A stretch of 64,000 bases of DNA from Bacillota bacterium (GTDB lineage: Bacteria; Bacillota; Clostridia; Acetivibrionales; DSM-1351): assembly GCA_023412275.1 (NCBI GenBank), contig JAEYNY010000009.1, forward strand, positions 28,912 to 92,911, in the 5' to 3' direction. Position numbers and translations under genes: made by a program. The notes beneath the pieces were generated by a model. The model did not search any database. It worked only from the letters and a program-made list of their open reading frames with translations, and had not been told where the DNA came from. Below are positions 23,160-31,748 of the stretch, one piece after another (within the stretch, counting starts at the first letter, position 1; every line of letters starts with the position of its first letter).

Positions 23160-23831
23160 ATGTATCACTTTTATACAACGGTTTTCTTGGTAGGAGTTTT
23201 TTACACAATTATTTCTTTAATTATAAGTGGTATATCAGGAGTCTTTCATTCTAGCGGGGACTTTGGGGGCTCTCACATGCACGGACATGGCGGAGACAGC
23301 GGGCATATACCGGGACATGTTCATTCCCATGGAGGAAGTGTTGATGGAAATCACTCGGTTCATGGGTCTCACAGTGGTGACGGGACTGATATGTCAAACA
23401 GCATTCTTTCTTGGGTGGGATTGTTATTCAATCCGCTGGTAGCAGTTTCTTTCCTTACAGTGTTTGGAGGGATAGGAATTACCAGTACTAAATTCTTGAG
23501 TTGGAATTGGGTTGTGGTTTTAATAATTGCATTAGGTGCTGGCATAATTATTTCAACAATTTTATATAATTTAGTAGCAAAGCCCCTGTACAGAAGTGAA
23601 AATACTTCTGATGTATCAAGAGAAGAACTATTGGGGGTTCAGGCAGAAGTGACAACAGACATTATGGAAAATGGTTTTGGTACTATCAAGTATACAGTTA
23701 ATTCAATTAAATATACTGCACCTGCAAGACATGTTGAAAGTAAACCCGTAAAACAAGGTGAAAAGGTATTTATATGCAAGATAGAGAATAATACTTTCTA
23801 TATAAGTGAGGCCTCAAAAGTAATAATTTAG
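23160..23831 (+). CDS. NfeD-like membrane protein with His-rich loop
   Basis: A 223-residue partner protein of flotillins. N-terminal membrane helix (about 7-28), a Gly/His/Ser-rich loop at residues 37-76 with ten His between 39 and 71 (SHMHGHGG, HIPGHVHSHGG), two further membrane helices (about 83-105 and 117-140), and a C-terminal OB-fold beta domain (LLGVQAEVTTDIMENGFGTI to the end). The short, protease-less NfeD/YuaF type needs a flotillin, which is the next gene. The His-rich insertion is not part of the usual family and could bind Zn, Ni or Cu. Which side of the membrane it faces is not certain. Confidence 0.8.
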   Translation: MYHFYTTVFLVGVFYTIISLIISGISGVFHSSGDFGGSHMHGHGGDSGHIPGHVHSHGGSVDGNHSVHGSHSGDGTDMSNSILSWVGLLFNPLVAVSFLTVFGGIGITSTKFLSWNWVVVLIIALGAGIIISTILYNLVAKPLYRSENTSDVSREELLGVQAEVTTDIMENGFGTIKYTVNSIKYTAPARHVESKPVKQGEKVFICKIENNTFYISEASKVII

Positions 23832-23916
23832 AAAGCAACTTTCATTTTCCAAATAAATCAAATCTTTATATGGAGAATTTAAGGTTGAAATATAAAAATC
23901 ACAAAGGAGTGTTAAA

Positions 23917-25344
23917 ATGTTGGATTCAATTTATTTTGTGCCGGGAGTAATTATAGTTGTACTATTTATATTAATTCTTACCTTTGTTTCAATGTACAAA
24001 AAGGTACCTCAGGACAAAGCTTTGGTAGTTACCGGGTTCAGAGGCAGGAGAGTTATAACCGGCGGTGGCGGTATTGTTGTGCCAATGCTTGAAAGAACAG
24101 ACATCATTTCACTGGAAAACATGCAGATAGATATAAGAATTGATGGGGCATTAACTTCTCAGGGAGTTGGCATTGTAGCTGACGGAGTTGCGGTAGTGAA
24201 AGTTAAATCTGATAAAGAGTCAATTCTATCGGCTGCCGAGCAGTTCAATACTTCAAAGGGACTTGACTACATGCTTGGAATAATAGCAAAAACTACTCAG
24301 CAGGTTCTGGAAGGTAAGCTCCGTGAAATAGTTTCAAAAATGACTGTAGAAGAAATTTATAAAGACAGAGAAACCTTTGCATCACACGTTCAAGGTGTTG
24401 CAGCAACGGAACTTCAAAACATGGGTCTTGAATTAAAGGTTCTTACAATCAAAGATATAGCAGATAAAAATGGCTATCTGGAAGCCCTTGGAAAACCTAG
24501 AATAGCTGAAGTAAAAAGAGATGCTCAGATAGCAGAAGCAAATGCAACAAAGGAAACCAAGGTTAAAACCGCTGAGGCTAACAGAGAGGGTGAAGCAGCC
24601 AGGATTCAGGCTGAAACTCAGATAGCTGAGGCTAACAAGGACAAGGAACTGAAGGTTCAGTCCTATAACAAGGATCAACAGACAGCAAAGGCTGAAGCCG
24701 ACCTAGCATACGATATTAAAGCAAATATCGTTAAAAAGGAAGTTGCAGAAACTGCAATGCAGGTAGAAATTGTTAAGAAACAGAAGGAAATTGAACTTGC
24801 AGAACAGGAAGCAATGAGAAGAGAAAAAGAACTGGAAGCTACAGTAAAGAAACAGGCAGATGCTGAAAACTATCAGGCAACAAAGGTAGCTGATGCCAAC
24901 AAGTACAGAGAGGTTGCAGCAGCGGAAGCAAGATCACGTGCTATTGAGATGGAAGGTGAAGCCAAAGCTAAAGCCAAGAGAGCCGAAGGTATGGCAGAAG
25001 TTGAAATCATAAAGGCAAAAGGTGAAGCGGAAGCTCTTGCAATGGCGAAAAAGGCTGAAGCCTTTAAAATGTACAATGATGCAGCCGTTACTCAGATGAT
25101 TATAGAAAAACTTCCTGAAATAGCAAACGCTGTAGCTAGTCCGCTTTCAAAGACAGAGAAGATAGTTATAGTAGATAATGGCGGACAAGGAAAAGGTGCA
25201 GCCAAGGTAACAGGATATGTAACAGATATAATATCTCAATTGCCTGAAACCGTAGAAGCACTTACTGGAATGAATGTACTGGATTTCCTTAAAAAGAATA
25301 CAGTTCAGACCCAGAATGAAAACATAACCGAAGACGCAGAATAA
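23917..25344 (+). CDS. floT: Flotillin-like protein
   Basis: A 475-residue membrane scaffold. N-terminal membrane hairpin (about 7-28), SPFH domain beginning VPQDKALVVTGFRGRRV with the GGGGIVVPMLERTDIISLE stretch, then a long Ala/Glu/Lys coiled coil (about 190-390, repeated EAEA/KAEA patterns) and a C-terminal oligomerisation segment (VTQMIIEKLPEIANAVASPL). This is the architecture of Bacillus FloT/YuaG, which organises functional membrane microdomains. It pairs with the NfeD-like gene 85 bases upstream. A strong terminator follows. Confidence 0.92.
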   Translation: MLDSIYFVPGVIIVVLFILILTFVSMYKKVPQDKALVVTGFRGRRVITGGGGIVVPMLERTDIISLENMQIDIRIDGALTSQGVGIVADGVAVVKVKSDKESILSAAEQFNTSKGLDYMLGIIAKTTQQVLEGKLREIVSKMTVEEIYKDRETFASHVQGVAATELQNMGLELKVLTIKDIADKNGYLEALGKPRIAEVKRDAQIAEANATKETKVKTAEANREGEAARIQAETQIAEANKDKELKVQSYNKDQQTAKAEADLAYDIKANIVKKEVAETAMQVEIVKKQKEIELAEQEAMRREKELEATVKKQADAENYQATKVADANKYREVAAAEARSRAIEMEGEAKAKAKRAEGMAEVEIIKAKGEAEALAMAKKAEAFKMYNDAAVTQMIIEKLPEIANAVASPLSKTEKIVIVDNGGQGKGAAKVTGYVTDIISQLPETVEALTGMNVLDFLKKNTVQTQNENITEDAE

Positions 25345-25351
25345 AATTATA

Positions 25352-25387
25352 AAAAACAGCCCTGCAAAAGTTTGTGGGGCTGTTTTT
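25352..25387 (+). terminator. Terminator of the nfeD-flotillin operon
   Basis: Perfect 11-bp stem AAAAACAGCCC / GGGCTGTTTTT. Confidence 0.88.
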
Positions 25388-25482
25388 ATGCATAAATACA
25401 ACATTATACAATTTTTACATATTTGATGTTGTAAAAATTCACATAAATCTTTCCGCAGAATAGCCCAATATTAAGCAATTAA

Positions 25483-25541
25483 ATGAAAATATTATATTTT
25501 CATGGTTAAAATTGACATGCATAATATTACAGGTTTACAAT
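25483..25541 (+). promoter_or_regulatory. Promoter region of the MCP gene with upstream palindrome
   Basis: A perfect palindrome with 9-base arms (25483-25503) precedes TTGACA (25512-25517), an 18-base spacer and TACAAT (25536-25541). The palindrome ends eight bases ahead of the -35 and may be an activator site. Confidence 0.45.
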
Positions 25542-25582
25542 TTAGATGTTTCCATAAAATATAAATTGTTGAGGTGTAATAT

Positions 25583-27298
25583 ATGTTGAAAAACCTAAAG
25601 ATAGCACATAAAATAATTTTTCTATCTGTTGTTTTACTTTTGTTCATAGTTATTGTAGGTTTTACCGGGTACTATTTTATAAATAGCTCTCATATAGAAA
25701 TAGATACTATGTACAAGGACAGGCTGTTACCCGTAGAATGGCTGAACGACAGCATAAGTAAAACAAACGAAAATGAATCATATATACTTTATTTAGTTTT
25801 GTACGGAAATGATAGCCAGTCCCAGACCCAGTTTGTAAAGAATATTGAAAACAATTCAAAAATAGTAGACGAAAACTGGGAAAAATATAAAAAAACAAAA
25901 CTGGACAAATTTGAGTCAGACAATATTGGGTCATTTGAAAATGCCAGAAAAGAATTCAGAGCAGCAAGGGAGAAGATAATAGCGGCAGCATGTGCAGGGA
26001 ATAAGAAAGAAGCCCTTGATTTACTGAATAACAATATCAGTTATTTACGAGGTGAGCAAAAGACACTTGAGGATTTAGCTGAATACTGCAGTAATGTTGC
26101 AAATGACATTAATGCAAAAAATAATAAAAACTTTATATTTGCAATGGAAGTTATGATTGCATTAATTGCTTTTGCTTTGGTAGCTGGCGTGATACTTAGC
26201 CTTCTGATTGCAAATGGGATAATCAGACCTATAGGATTGCTTAAAAAAGAACTCAACTTATTGGTTGAAACAGGCGGAGACCTTACACAGGAAATAGATA
26301 TCAAGCGTAAAGATGAGGTCGGACAGCTTGCAGATTCAGTCAACCAGTTCTTAGCTAATCTGAGAACTATCGTAAGAGGAATAATTGAAGAATCCACAGT
26401 TGTTGAAAACTCCATAGCATTAGTAGAACAGAAAATGGAGGATTTAAATACATTTGTTGAAAATGTGTCAGCTACTACCGAAGAGATTTCTGCCGGCATG
26501 GAGGAGACTGCTGCTGCAACAGAACAAGTAAATGCATCATCACAGGAAATTGAATCTGCAATAGAAGCAATGAATGATAAGGCTCAAAATGGTTCAATGG
26601 AGGCAGAAGAAATAGGTAATCGAGCGATTACATTAAGAGACAGCTCAATATTATCTGTGAAAACAGCAAATGACATTTATAATGAAACAACACATAAATT
26701 ATTAACTGCATTGGAAAATTCAAAGGCAGTAGAACATATTACTGTTCTAACCGGAACTATATTACAAATATCCGAACAAACTAATCTTCTTGCACTAAAT
26801 GCAGCAATAGAAGCAGCCAGAGCAGGCGAAGCAGGAAAGGGATTTGCTGTTGTTGCCGACGAAATACGAAAGTTGGCTGAGGAATCCAAAATAGCAGTAA
26901 ATGAGATACAGAGGGTCACAAACGAAGTTGTTTCAGCAGTTGCAGAACTTTCTGAAGGCTCTAGAACAGTATTGAATTTTCTGGATACAACTGTAAGGCC
27001 TGATTATTCAAACATGGTGAAAACAGGTGAATCCTACAATAACGATGCGGCATTTGTTTTTGATCTTATTTCTGATTTTAGTGCTACGTCACAAGAACTC
27101 ACAGCTTCTGTAGAAGGAATAATCCGTGCTATTAATGATGTAACCAAAACAGTAAATGAAGGGGCAGCGGGGACACAAAGTATAGCGGAACAGAATGTTG
27201 AGATAGTTGAAATGGTAAGTAAGGTTAAGAATGAAATGGAAATCAGCAATAGAAGTACTCAGAAGCTAAAGGAAATTGTCGGCAAATTTACAGTATAG
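25583..27298 (+). CDS. Methyl-accepting chemotaxis protein
   Basis: A 571-residue transmembrane chemoreceptor. First membrane helix at about 11-32, an extracytoplasmic four-helix-bundle sensor (33-185) rich in Asn/Glu/Lys, second helix at about 189-212, HAMP (213-265, RPIGLLKKEL), and a long cytoplasmic signalling coiled coil. The hairpin tip reads ISEQTNLLALNAAIEAARAGEAGKGF across two segments, the CheA/CheW-binding motif. The ligand cannot be inferred. Transcribed alone from its own promoter. GAGGTG precedes the ATG. Confidence 0.93.
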   Translation: MLKNLKIAHKIIFLSVVLLLFIVIVGFTGYYFINSSHIEIDTMYKDRLLPVEWLNDSISKTNENESYILYLVLYGNDSQSQTQFVKNIENNSKIVDENWEKYKKTKLDKFESDNIGSFENARKEFRAAREKIIAAACAGNKKEALDLLNNNISYLRGEQKTLEDLAEYCSNVANDINAKNNKNFIFAMEVMIALIAFALVAGVILSLLIANGIIRPIGLLKKELNLLVETGGDLTQEIDIKRKDEVGQLADSVNQFLANLRTIVRGIIEESTVVENSIALVEQKMEDLNTFVENVSATTEEISAGMEETAAATEQVNASSQEIESAIEAMNDKAQNGSMEAEEIGNRAITLRDSSILSVKTANDIYNETTHKLLTALENSKAVEHITVLTGTILQISEQTNLLALNAAIEAARAGEAGKGFAVVADEIRKLAEESKIAVNEIQRVTNEVVSAVAELSEGSRTVLNFLDTTVRPDYSNMVKTGESYNNDAAFVFDLISDFSATSQELTASVEGIIRAINDVTKTVNEGAAGTQSIAEQNVEIVEMVSKVKNEMEISNRSTQKLKEIVGKFTV

Positions 27299-27373
27299 AT
27301 TTCTATGGACTAAAGCCACTAATATAAGTTATACTAGTTCTGCGAATAATATATTTTTTATCAGGGGTACAAA

Positions 27374-28930
27374 ATGAGTATATTAAATGTAGAGAATGTA
27401 AGTCATGGCTTTGGTGCCAGAAAAATATTGGAGGATGCTTCTTTCAGACTTTTAAAGGGAGAGCATGTAGGACTTGTCGGTGCCAATGGTGAAGGTAAAT
27501 CCACTTTTTTAAATATTATAACCGGTAAGCTTATGCCTGATGAAGGTAAGGTGGAATGGTGCAACAGAATAACAACGGGCTATCTTGACCAACATACGGT
27601 TCTTACTCCGGGAAAGACTATCAGAGAAGCACTTCGAGAAGCTTTTCAGTATATGTTTGATTTGGAAAAGGAAATGTTGGAGATATACGAAAAAATGGGC
27701 GATGCTTCAGAGAGTGAAATTAACTCAATGATGGAAGACGTAGGGGATATACAGAGCGTTTTGGAGCATAACGGCTTTTACGTATTGGATTCGAAGATAG
27801 AAGAAGTAGCAAATGGTCTTGGGCTTGGGGATATAGGGCTTGAAACAGATGTATCAAACCTCAGCGGAGGACAGAGAGCAAAGGTACTTCTTACAAAACT
27901 ACTTCTGCAAAGCCCTATGATATTAATATTGGACGAGCCTACCAACTTTTTGGACGAGAATCATATTAACTGGCTAAAGAATTACTTAAAGAATTACGAA
28001 AATGCATTCATTCTTGTCTCGCATGACATTCCATTTTTGAATGACGTTGTAAATGTAATTTACCATGTTGAGAATGCTGTGCTCACAAGGTATGCAGGGA
28101 ATTATGATGAGTTCCAGAGAATGTATCAGCTGGCAAAACAGCAGACCCAGCAGGCATATGAGAAGCAGCAGAAGGAAATTGAGAAGCTTGAGGATTTCAT
28201 AGCCAGAAATAAGGCTCGTGTTGCAACGACAAATATGGCAAAGAGCAGACAGAAGAAGCTTGACAAGATGGATATTATTGAGAAGGTTAAGGAAAAGGCT
28301 AAACCGATTTTCAAATTCAGAGAGGCAAGGGCTCCGGGAAGGTATATTTTTCAGACCGAAAATCTTGTAATAGGCTATGAATCGGCTTTGTCTAGTCCTT
28401 TGAATATATCCTTGGAGAGAGGGCAAAAAGTAGCTGTAAAGGGAGTAAACGGGCTTGGTAAATCTACCTTGATGAAAACCCTTTTAGGTGTACAAAAGCC
28501 ATTTTCAGGCGGTGTAAAGCTTGATGATTACCTGTACCCGGGCTACTTTGAACAGGAATCTGAACGTTATAACACAAATACTGCATTAGAAGAGGTGTGG
28601 AACGATTATCCCGGTATGAGCAATGCCGAGGTGCGAGGAGCTCTGGCTAAATGCGGGTTGACTACAGAGCATATAACGAGCCAGATGATGGTACTCAGCG
28701 GCGGTGAAAACGCAAAGGTCAGATTGTGTAAGCTAATGTTGAAGGATGTTAACTGGCTTATACTGGATGAGCCTACAAACCATCTGGATGTTGATGCAAA
28801 AGACGAGTTAAAAAGGGCATTGAAAGAGTTTAAAGGTACGGTACTACTGGTATGCCACGAACCTGAATTCTATGAGGATTGGGTTACCGATGTGTGGAAT
28901 GTAGAGAACTGGACAACAAAAATAGTATAA
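27374..28930 (+). CDS. yfmM: ABC-F family ATPase, YfmM type
   Basis: A 518-residue cytoplasmic protein with two ABC domains. Domain 1: Walker A GANGEGKST, signature LSGGQRAKV, Walker B LILDEPTNFLD. The inter-domain linker is Lys/Gln/Glu-rich (about 240-300). Domain 2: GVNGLGKST, LSGGENAKV, LILDEPTNHLD. The stretch HVGLVGANG...GYLDQHTVLTPGKTIREAL matches my memory of Bacillus YfmM. ABC-F factors rescue or tune ribosomes, and some give antibiotic resistance; this linker length is not that of a classic resistance factor. Second ABC-F gene in the window (the other is at 6980). Single gene. Confidence 0.9.
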   Translation: MSILNVENVSHGFGARKILEDASFRLLKGEHVGLVGANGEGKSTFLNIITGKLMPDEGKVEWCNRITTGYLDQHTVLTPGKTIREALREAFQYMFDLEKEMLEIYEKMGDASESEINSMMEDVGDIQSVLEHNGFYVLDSKIEEVANGLGLGDIGLETDVSNLSGGQRAKVLLTKLLLQSPMILILDEPTNFLDENHINWLKNYLKNYENAFILVSHDIPFLNDVVNVIYHVENAVLTRYAGNYDEFQRMYQLAKQQTQQAYEKQQKEIEKLEDFIARNKARVATTNMAKSRQKKLDKMDIIEKVKEKAKPIFKFREARAPGRYIFQTENLVIGYESALSSPLNISLERGQKVAVKGVNGLGKSTLMKTLLGVQKPFSGGVKLDDYLYPGYFEQESERYNTNTALEEVWNDYPGMSNAEVRGALAKCGLTTEHITSQMMVLSGGENAKVRLCKLMLKDVNWLILDEPTNHLDVDAKDELKRALKEFKGTVLLVCHEPEFYEDWVTDVWNVENWTTKIV

Positions 28931-28948
28931 AAGTTTATTAGATTAGGG

Positions 28949-28985
28949 AAAAGCACTTATCTTATATAGATTCGTGCTTTTATTT
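28949..28985 (+). terminator. Terminator of the yfmM-like gene
   Basis: Stem AAAAGCAC / GTGCTTTT with an interior imperfect stem, followed by ATTTTT. Confidence 0.75.
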
Positions 28986-29001
28986 TTATCCAGTGAAACT
29001 A

Positions 29002-29048
29002 TTGACTTTTAAATATTGGTTTGATACTATAAATACAGTTAAACGTTT
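29002..29048 (+). promoter_or_regulatory. Promoter and operator of the LacI regulator gene
   Basis: TTGACT (29002-29007), 17-base spacer, TACTAT (29025-29030). TTAAACGTTT at 29039-29048 lies at the expected transcription start and shares its AAACGTTT core with the 16-base palindrome in front of the kinase operon, which suggests autoregulation. Confidence 0.6.
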
Positions 29049-29079
29049 CGCGAATGAGGGTGATCATATCTCTGCTACA

Positions 29080-30075
29080 ATGAAGGATGTTGCCAGGAAA
29101 TCCGGGCTATCAATAGCGACAATTTCAAAATATATAAATGGCGGCAATGTCCTGGAGGAAAATCGTGCTGTTATTGACAAAGCAATAAAAGAGTTGGGTT
29201 TTGAAGTTAACGAGATTGCAAGAGGGCTAAAAACTAATAAAACAATGACAATTGGACTATTAATTCCAAGCCTTGAAAATATATTTTTTACAAGTATAGT
29301 TTCAAATATAGAAAGCGTTTTAATTAAAAATGGGTATAGTACGATAATTTGTGACTATAAGGAAGATAAAAAACTTGAGAAACAAAAGCTCGATTTTTTA
29401 GTAAAAAAAATGGTCGATGGGATTATTACAATGCCGATGGGATGTGATTTAGAGGTTATTAATTCGGTTATTACCAGAAATATTCCAGTTGTACTTATTG
29501 ACAGAGCTCTCAAGGGAGTAGAGTGTGATACAGTATTGGTAGATAATCTGAATGCTTCTTATAATGCAGTAGAACAATTGATAATACTGGGACATAAAAG
29601 AATTGGGATTATCTGTGGACCTGGGGATATATATACTGCTCAGGAACGTTTGAAGGGTTATGAAAGAGTACATGAAGATTATGATATGACTATAGATAGC
29701 GAGCTTATAAAAAAAGGCGATTATCAAGTAGAAAGCGGATATAGTCTTCTGTTAGAATTAATAAAAATGAAGGAACCCCCAACTGCTGTTTTGGTTACAA
29801 ACTATGAAATGACTCTCGGTGCCGTAATGGCTATAAACGAAAGCGATATAAAAGTACCTGATGATATATCCTTTATAGGTTTTGATAATTTACAGTTGGC
29901 AAAAGTGGTAAAGCCACCATTATCCATAGTAGTTCAGCCTGTTAAACAGATTGGTGAAGTAGCGGCAAATATGATATTAAGACGGCTAAAAGGTGATAAT
30001 TCAAATTTTCCGTCAATGATTAGGCTTAAAACAGAGTTGATTTTAAAGGATTCAGTTAAAAAGATAGAAAATTAG
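29080..30075 (+). CDS. LacI family transcriptional regulator
   Basis: A 331-residue repressor. Helix-turn-helix at the N-terminus (TMKDVARKSGLSIATISKYINGG), hinge helix (NEIARGLKTNKT), then a periplasmic-binding-protein-like sugar domain (TIGLLIPSLENIFFTSIV through FIGFDNLQLAKVVKPPLSIV). I use the ATG at 29080 because an in-frame upstream extension to 28993 would begin before the gene's own -35/-10; the ribosome site is weak (GAGGGTGA 17 bases away). Likely controls the kinase-dehydrogenase-GatZ-AKR operon that follows, through the palindrome at 30146-30161. Effector probably a sugar of that pathway. Confidence 0.9.
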   Translation: MKDVARKSGLSIATISKYINGGNVLEENRAVIDKAIKELGFEVNEIARGLKTNKTMTIGLLIPSLENIFFTSIVSNIESVLIKNGYSTIICDYKEDKKLEKQKLDFLVKKMVDGIITMPMGCDLEVINSVITRNIPVVLIDRALKGVECDTVLVDNLNASYNAVEQLIILGHKRIGIICGPGDIYTAQERLKGYERVHEDYDMTIDSELIKKGDYQVESGYSLLLELIKMKEPPTAVLVTNYEMTLGAVMAINESDIKVPDDISFIGFDNLQLAKVVKPPLSIVVQPVKQIGEVAANMILRRLKGDNSNFPSMIRLKTELILKDSVKKIEN

Positions 30076-30145
30076 TTAAATAAATTGTGTTATTAAAAGT
30101 ATACGGGAAGTGAATATAATTTGCTTCTCAAATATTTTAAAGCAT

Positions 30146-30161
30146 AGCTAAACGTTTAGCT
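30146..30161 (+). promoter_or_regulatory. LacI-family operator of the kinase operon
   Basis: AGCTAAACGTTTAGCT is a perfect 16-base palindrome with a central CG, as LacI/PurR-type operators have. It lies 42 bases ahead of the FGGY kinase start, and its AAACGTTT core recurs at the regulator's own promoter. It lacks the TG...CA ends of a CcpA cre site. Confidence 0.75.
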
Positions 30162-30203
30162 TTGTAATTATAAAAATGCAAATAACGTAACGAGGTAAGT
30201 CAT

Positions 30204-31715
30204 ATGGAAAAACTATTACTAGGAATAGATATAGGAACCTCTGCCAGTAAAGTAGCAGTATTTAACCTTCAAGGTAAAGTATTATCGCAATCTACAAAAG
30301 AGTATAGGGTATACTATCCTCATTCTGGGTTTGTAGAGCAGAATCCGAATGAATGGTGGGAAAGTGTCTGCACCGCAATCAAAGAGACAATTGTTTCTTC
30401 CAAAATAAGTGCAAGCCAAATAGCAGGAATAGGTATTGACGGGCAAAGCTGGTCTTCCATACCCATTGACAAGAAGGGTGATGTTCTTAGCAATACACCA
30501 ATATGGATGGATACAAGAGCAGATGATATCTGTAGAGAAACTATAAATAGAATTGGGTTTAACAGAATTTTTAGATTAAGTGGTAATTCATTTGAACCTA
30601 CATATTCAACACCTAAAATACTGTGGTTTAAGAAAAACATGCCAGATGTTTACAATTCAACATACAAGTTTTTGCAAAGCAACAGTTTTATAGCTTTTAA
30701 ACTGACAGGTCAAATATCTCAGGACTTATCACAGGGTTATGGTATACATTCTTTTAATATGAAAGAGGGCAAATGGGATGATAGCTTTTGTGACGAGCTA
30801 GGATTTGATAGAGATAAGCTTCCGGAGATTTATCAATGTCATGATGTAATTGGTGAAGTAACTGGTGCGGCGGCTGCTCAAACCGGATTAGTTAAGGGCA
30901 CGCCTGTTGTTGCCGGTGGATTGGATGCATCTTGTGGAACACTTGGTGCGGGAGTTATAAAAGTGGGCCAAACTCAGGAACAAGGAGGGCAAGCCGGCGG
31001 AATGAGTATATGTCTGGATTCAGCAATTGCACATCAGAAGCTCATTTTAAGCTTCCACGTTGTACCCGGACTTTGGCTTTTACAGGGAGGAACTGTTGGC
31101 GGAGGAGGAACAATAAAATGGTTCAAACAGGAACTTGGAGCATTTGAGGAAATAGAAGCCAAGGCAAAGGGGTTAAATCCCTTTAAAGTTATGGACGAAG
31201 AAGCTGAAAAAATACCTGTGGGATCGGAAGGGTTGATATTTTTACCGTATATGGCTGGAGAAAGGTCTCCGTTGTGGGATAAGAATGCAAAGGGAGTATT
31301 TTTTGGACTGGGTTATAACAAAACCAGAGCTCACATTATCAGGGCTATTATGGAAGGCTGTACATTTGCATTACAGCACAATTTGAAAACAGCAGAGGAA
31401 ATTGGTGTAGGCACAGATGAGCTGATTTCAATGGGGGGAGCTGCCAACAGCAGACTTTGGACACAAATGAAGGCTGATATAACAGGTAAAACCATCAATG
31501 TTCCAACTTCAGATACAGCTACAACACTGGGAGCTGCAATTCTGGCAGGTGTCGGGACAGGATTGTATCAGAGCTTTGAACAGGCAGTAGAGGATACTGT
31601 TGTAATTACACGTACACACGAGCCGGATATGCAGGCTCATGCCAGCTATAAAAATAACTACGAGATTTACCTTGAACTATATGAAAAACTGAAGGACACA
31701 ATGCAGAAAGTTTAA
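30204..31715 (+). CDS. FGGY family carbohydrate kinase
   Basis: A 503-residue sugar kinase of the xylulokinase/FGGY fold. Phosphate-1 motif LLGIDIGTSASKVAVF at the N-terminus, catalytic Asp probably in GIDGQSWSS, TRADD hinge, ADP-binding motifs GGLDASCGTLGAG and EGCTFALQHN, and late MGGAANSRLWTQMKADITG. By family it could phosphorylate xylulose, ribulose, fuculose, rhamnulose or tagatose. No xylose isomerase or ribulose epimerase is nearby; the neighbours are GatD- and GatZ-like proteins, so a ketohexose such as tagatose is the favoured substrate (inference). First gene of the operon behind the LacI operator. ACGAGGT ribosome site. Confidence 0.88.
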   Translation: MEKLLLGIDIGTSASKVAVFNLQGKVLSQSTKEYRVYYPHSGFVEQNPNEWWESVCTAIKETIVSSKISASQIAGIGIDGQSWSSIPIDKKGDVLSNTPIWMDTRADDICRETINRIGFNRIFRLSGNSFEPTYSTPKILWFKKNMPDVYNSTYKFLQSNSFIAFKLTGQISQDLSQGYGIHSFNMKEGKWDDSFCDELGFDRDKLPEIYQCHDVIGEVTGAAAAQTGLVKGTPVVAGGLDASCGTLGAGVIKVGQTQEQGGQAGGMSICLDSAIAHQKLILSFHVVPGLWLLQGGTVGGGGTIKWFKQELGAFEEIEAKAKGLNPFKVMDEEAEKIPVGSEGLIFLPYMAGERSPLWDKNAKGVFFGLGYNKTRAHIIRAIMEGCTFALQHNLKTAEEIGVGTDELISMGGAANSRLWTQMKADITGKTINVPTSDTATTLGAAILAGVGTGLYQSFEQAVEDTVVITRTHEPDMQAHASYKNNYEIYLELYEKLKDTMQKV

Positions 31716-31748
31716 GGTCAGCGAGAGAACGCGTTAAAGGAGGTAACA

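Noticed and set aside
28993..29079. Upstream extension of the LacI regulator
   Set aside because: It would start before the -35/-10 at 29002-29030, so it cannot be on the transcript. The helix-turn-helix begins at the ATG at 29080.
30146..30161. CcpA catabolite-response (cre) site
   Set aside because: The palindrome has the AAACGTTT core but not the TG...CA ends of cre; the nearby LacI gene explains it better.
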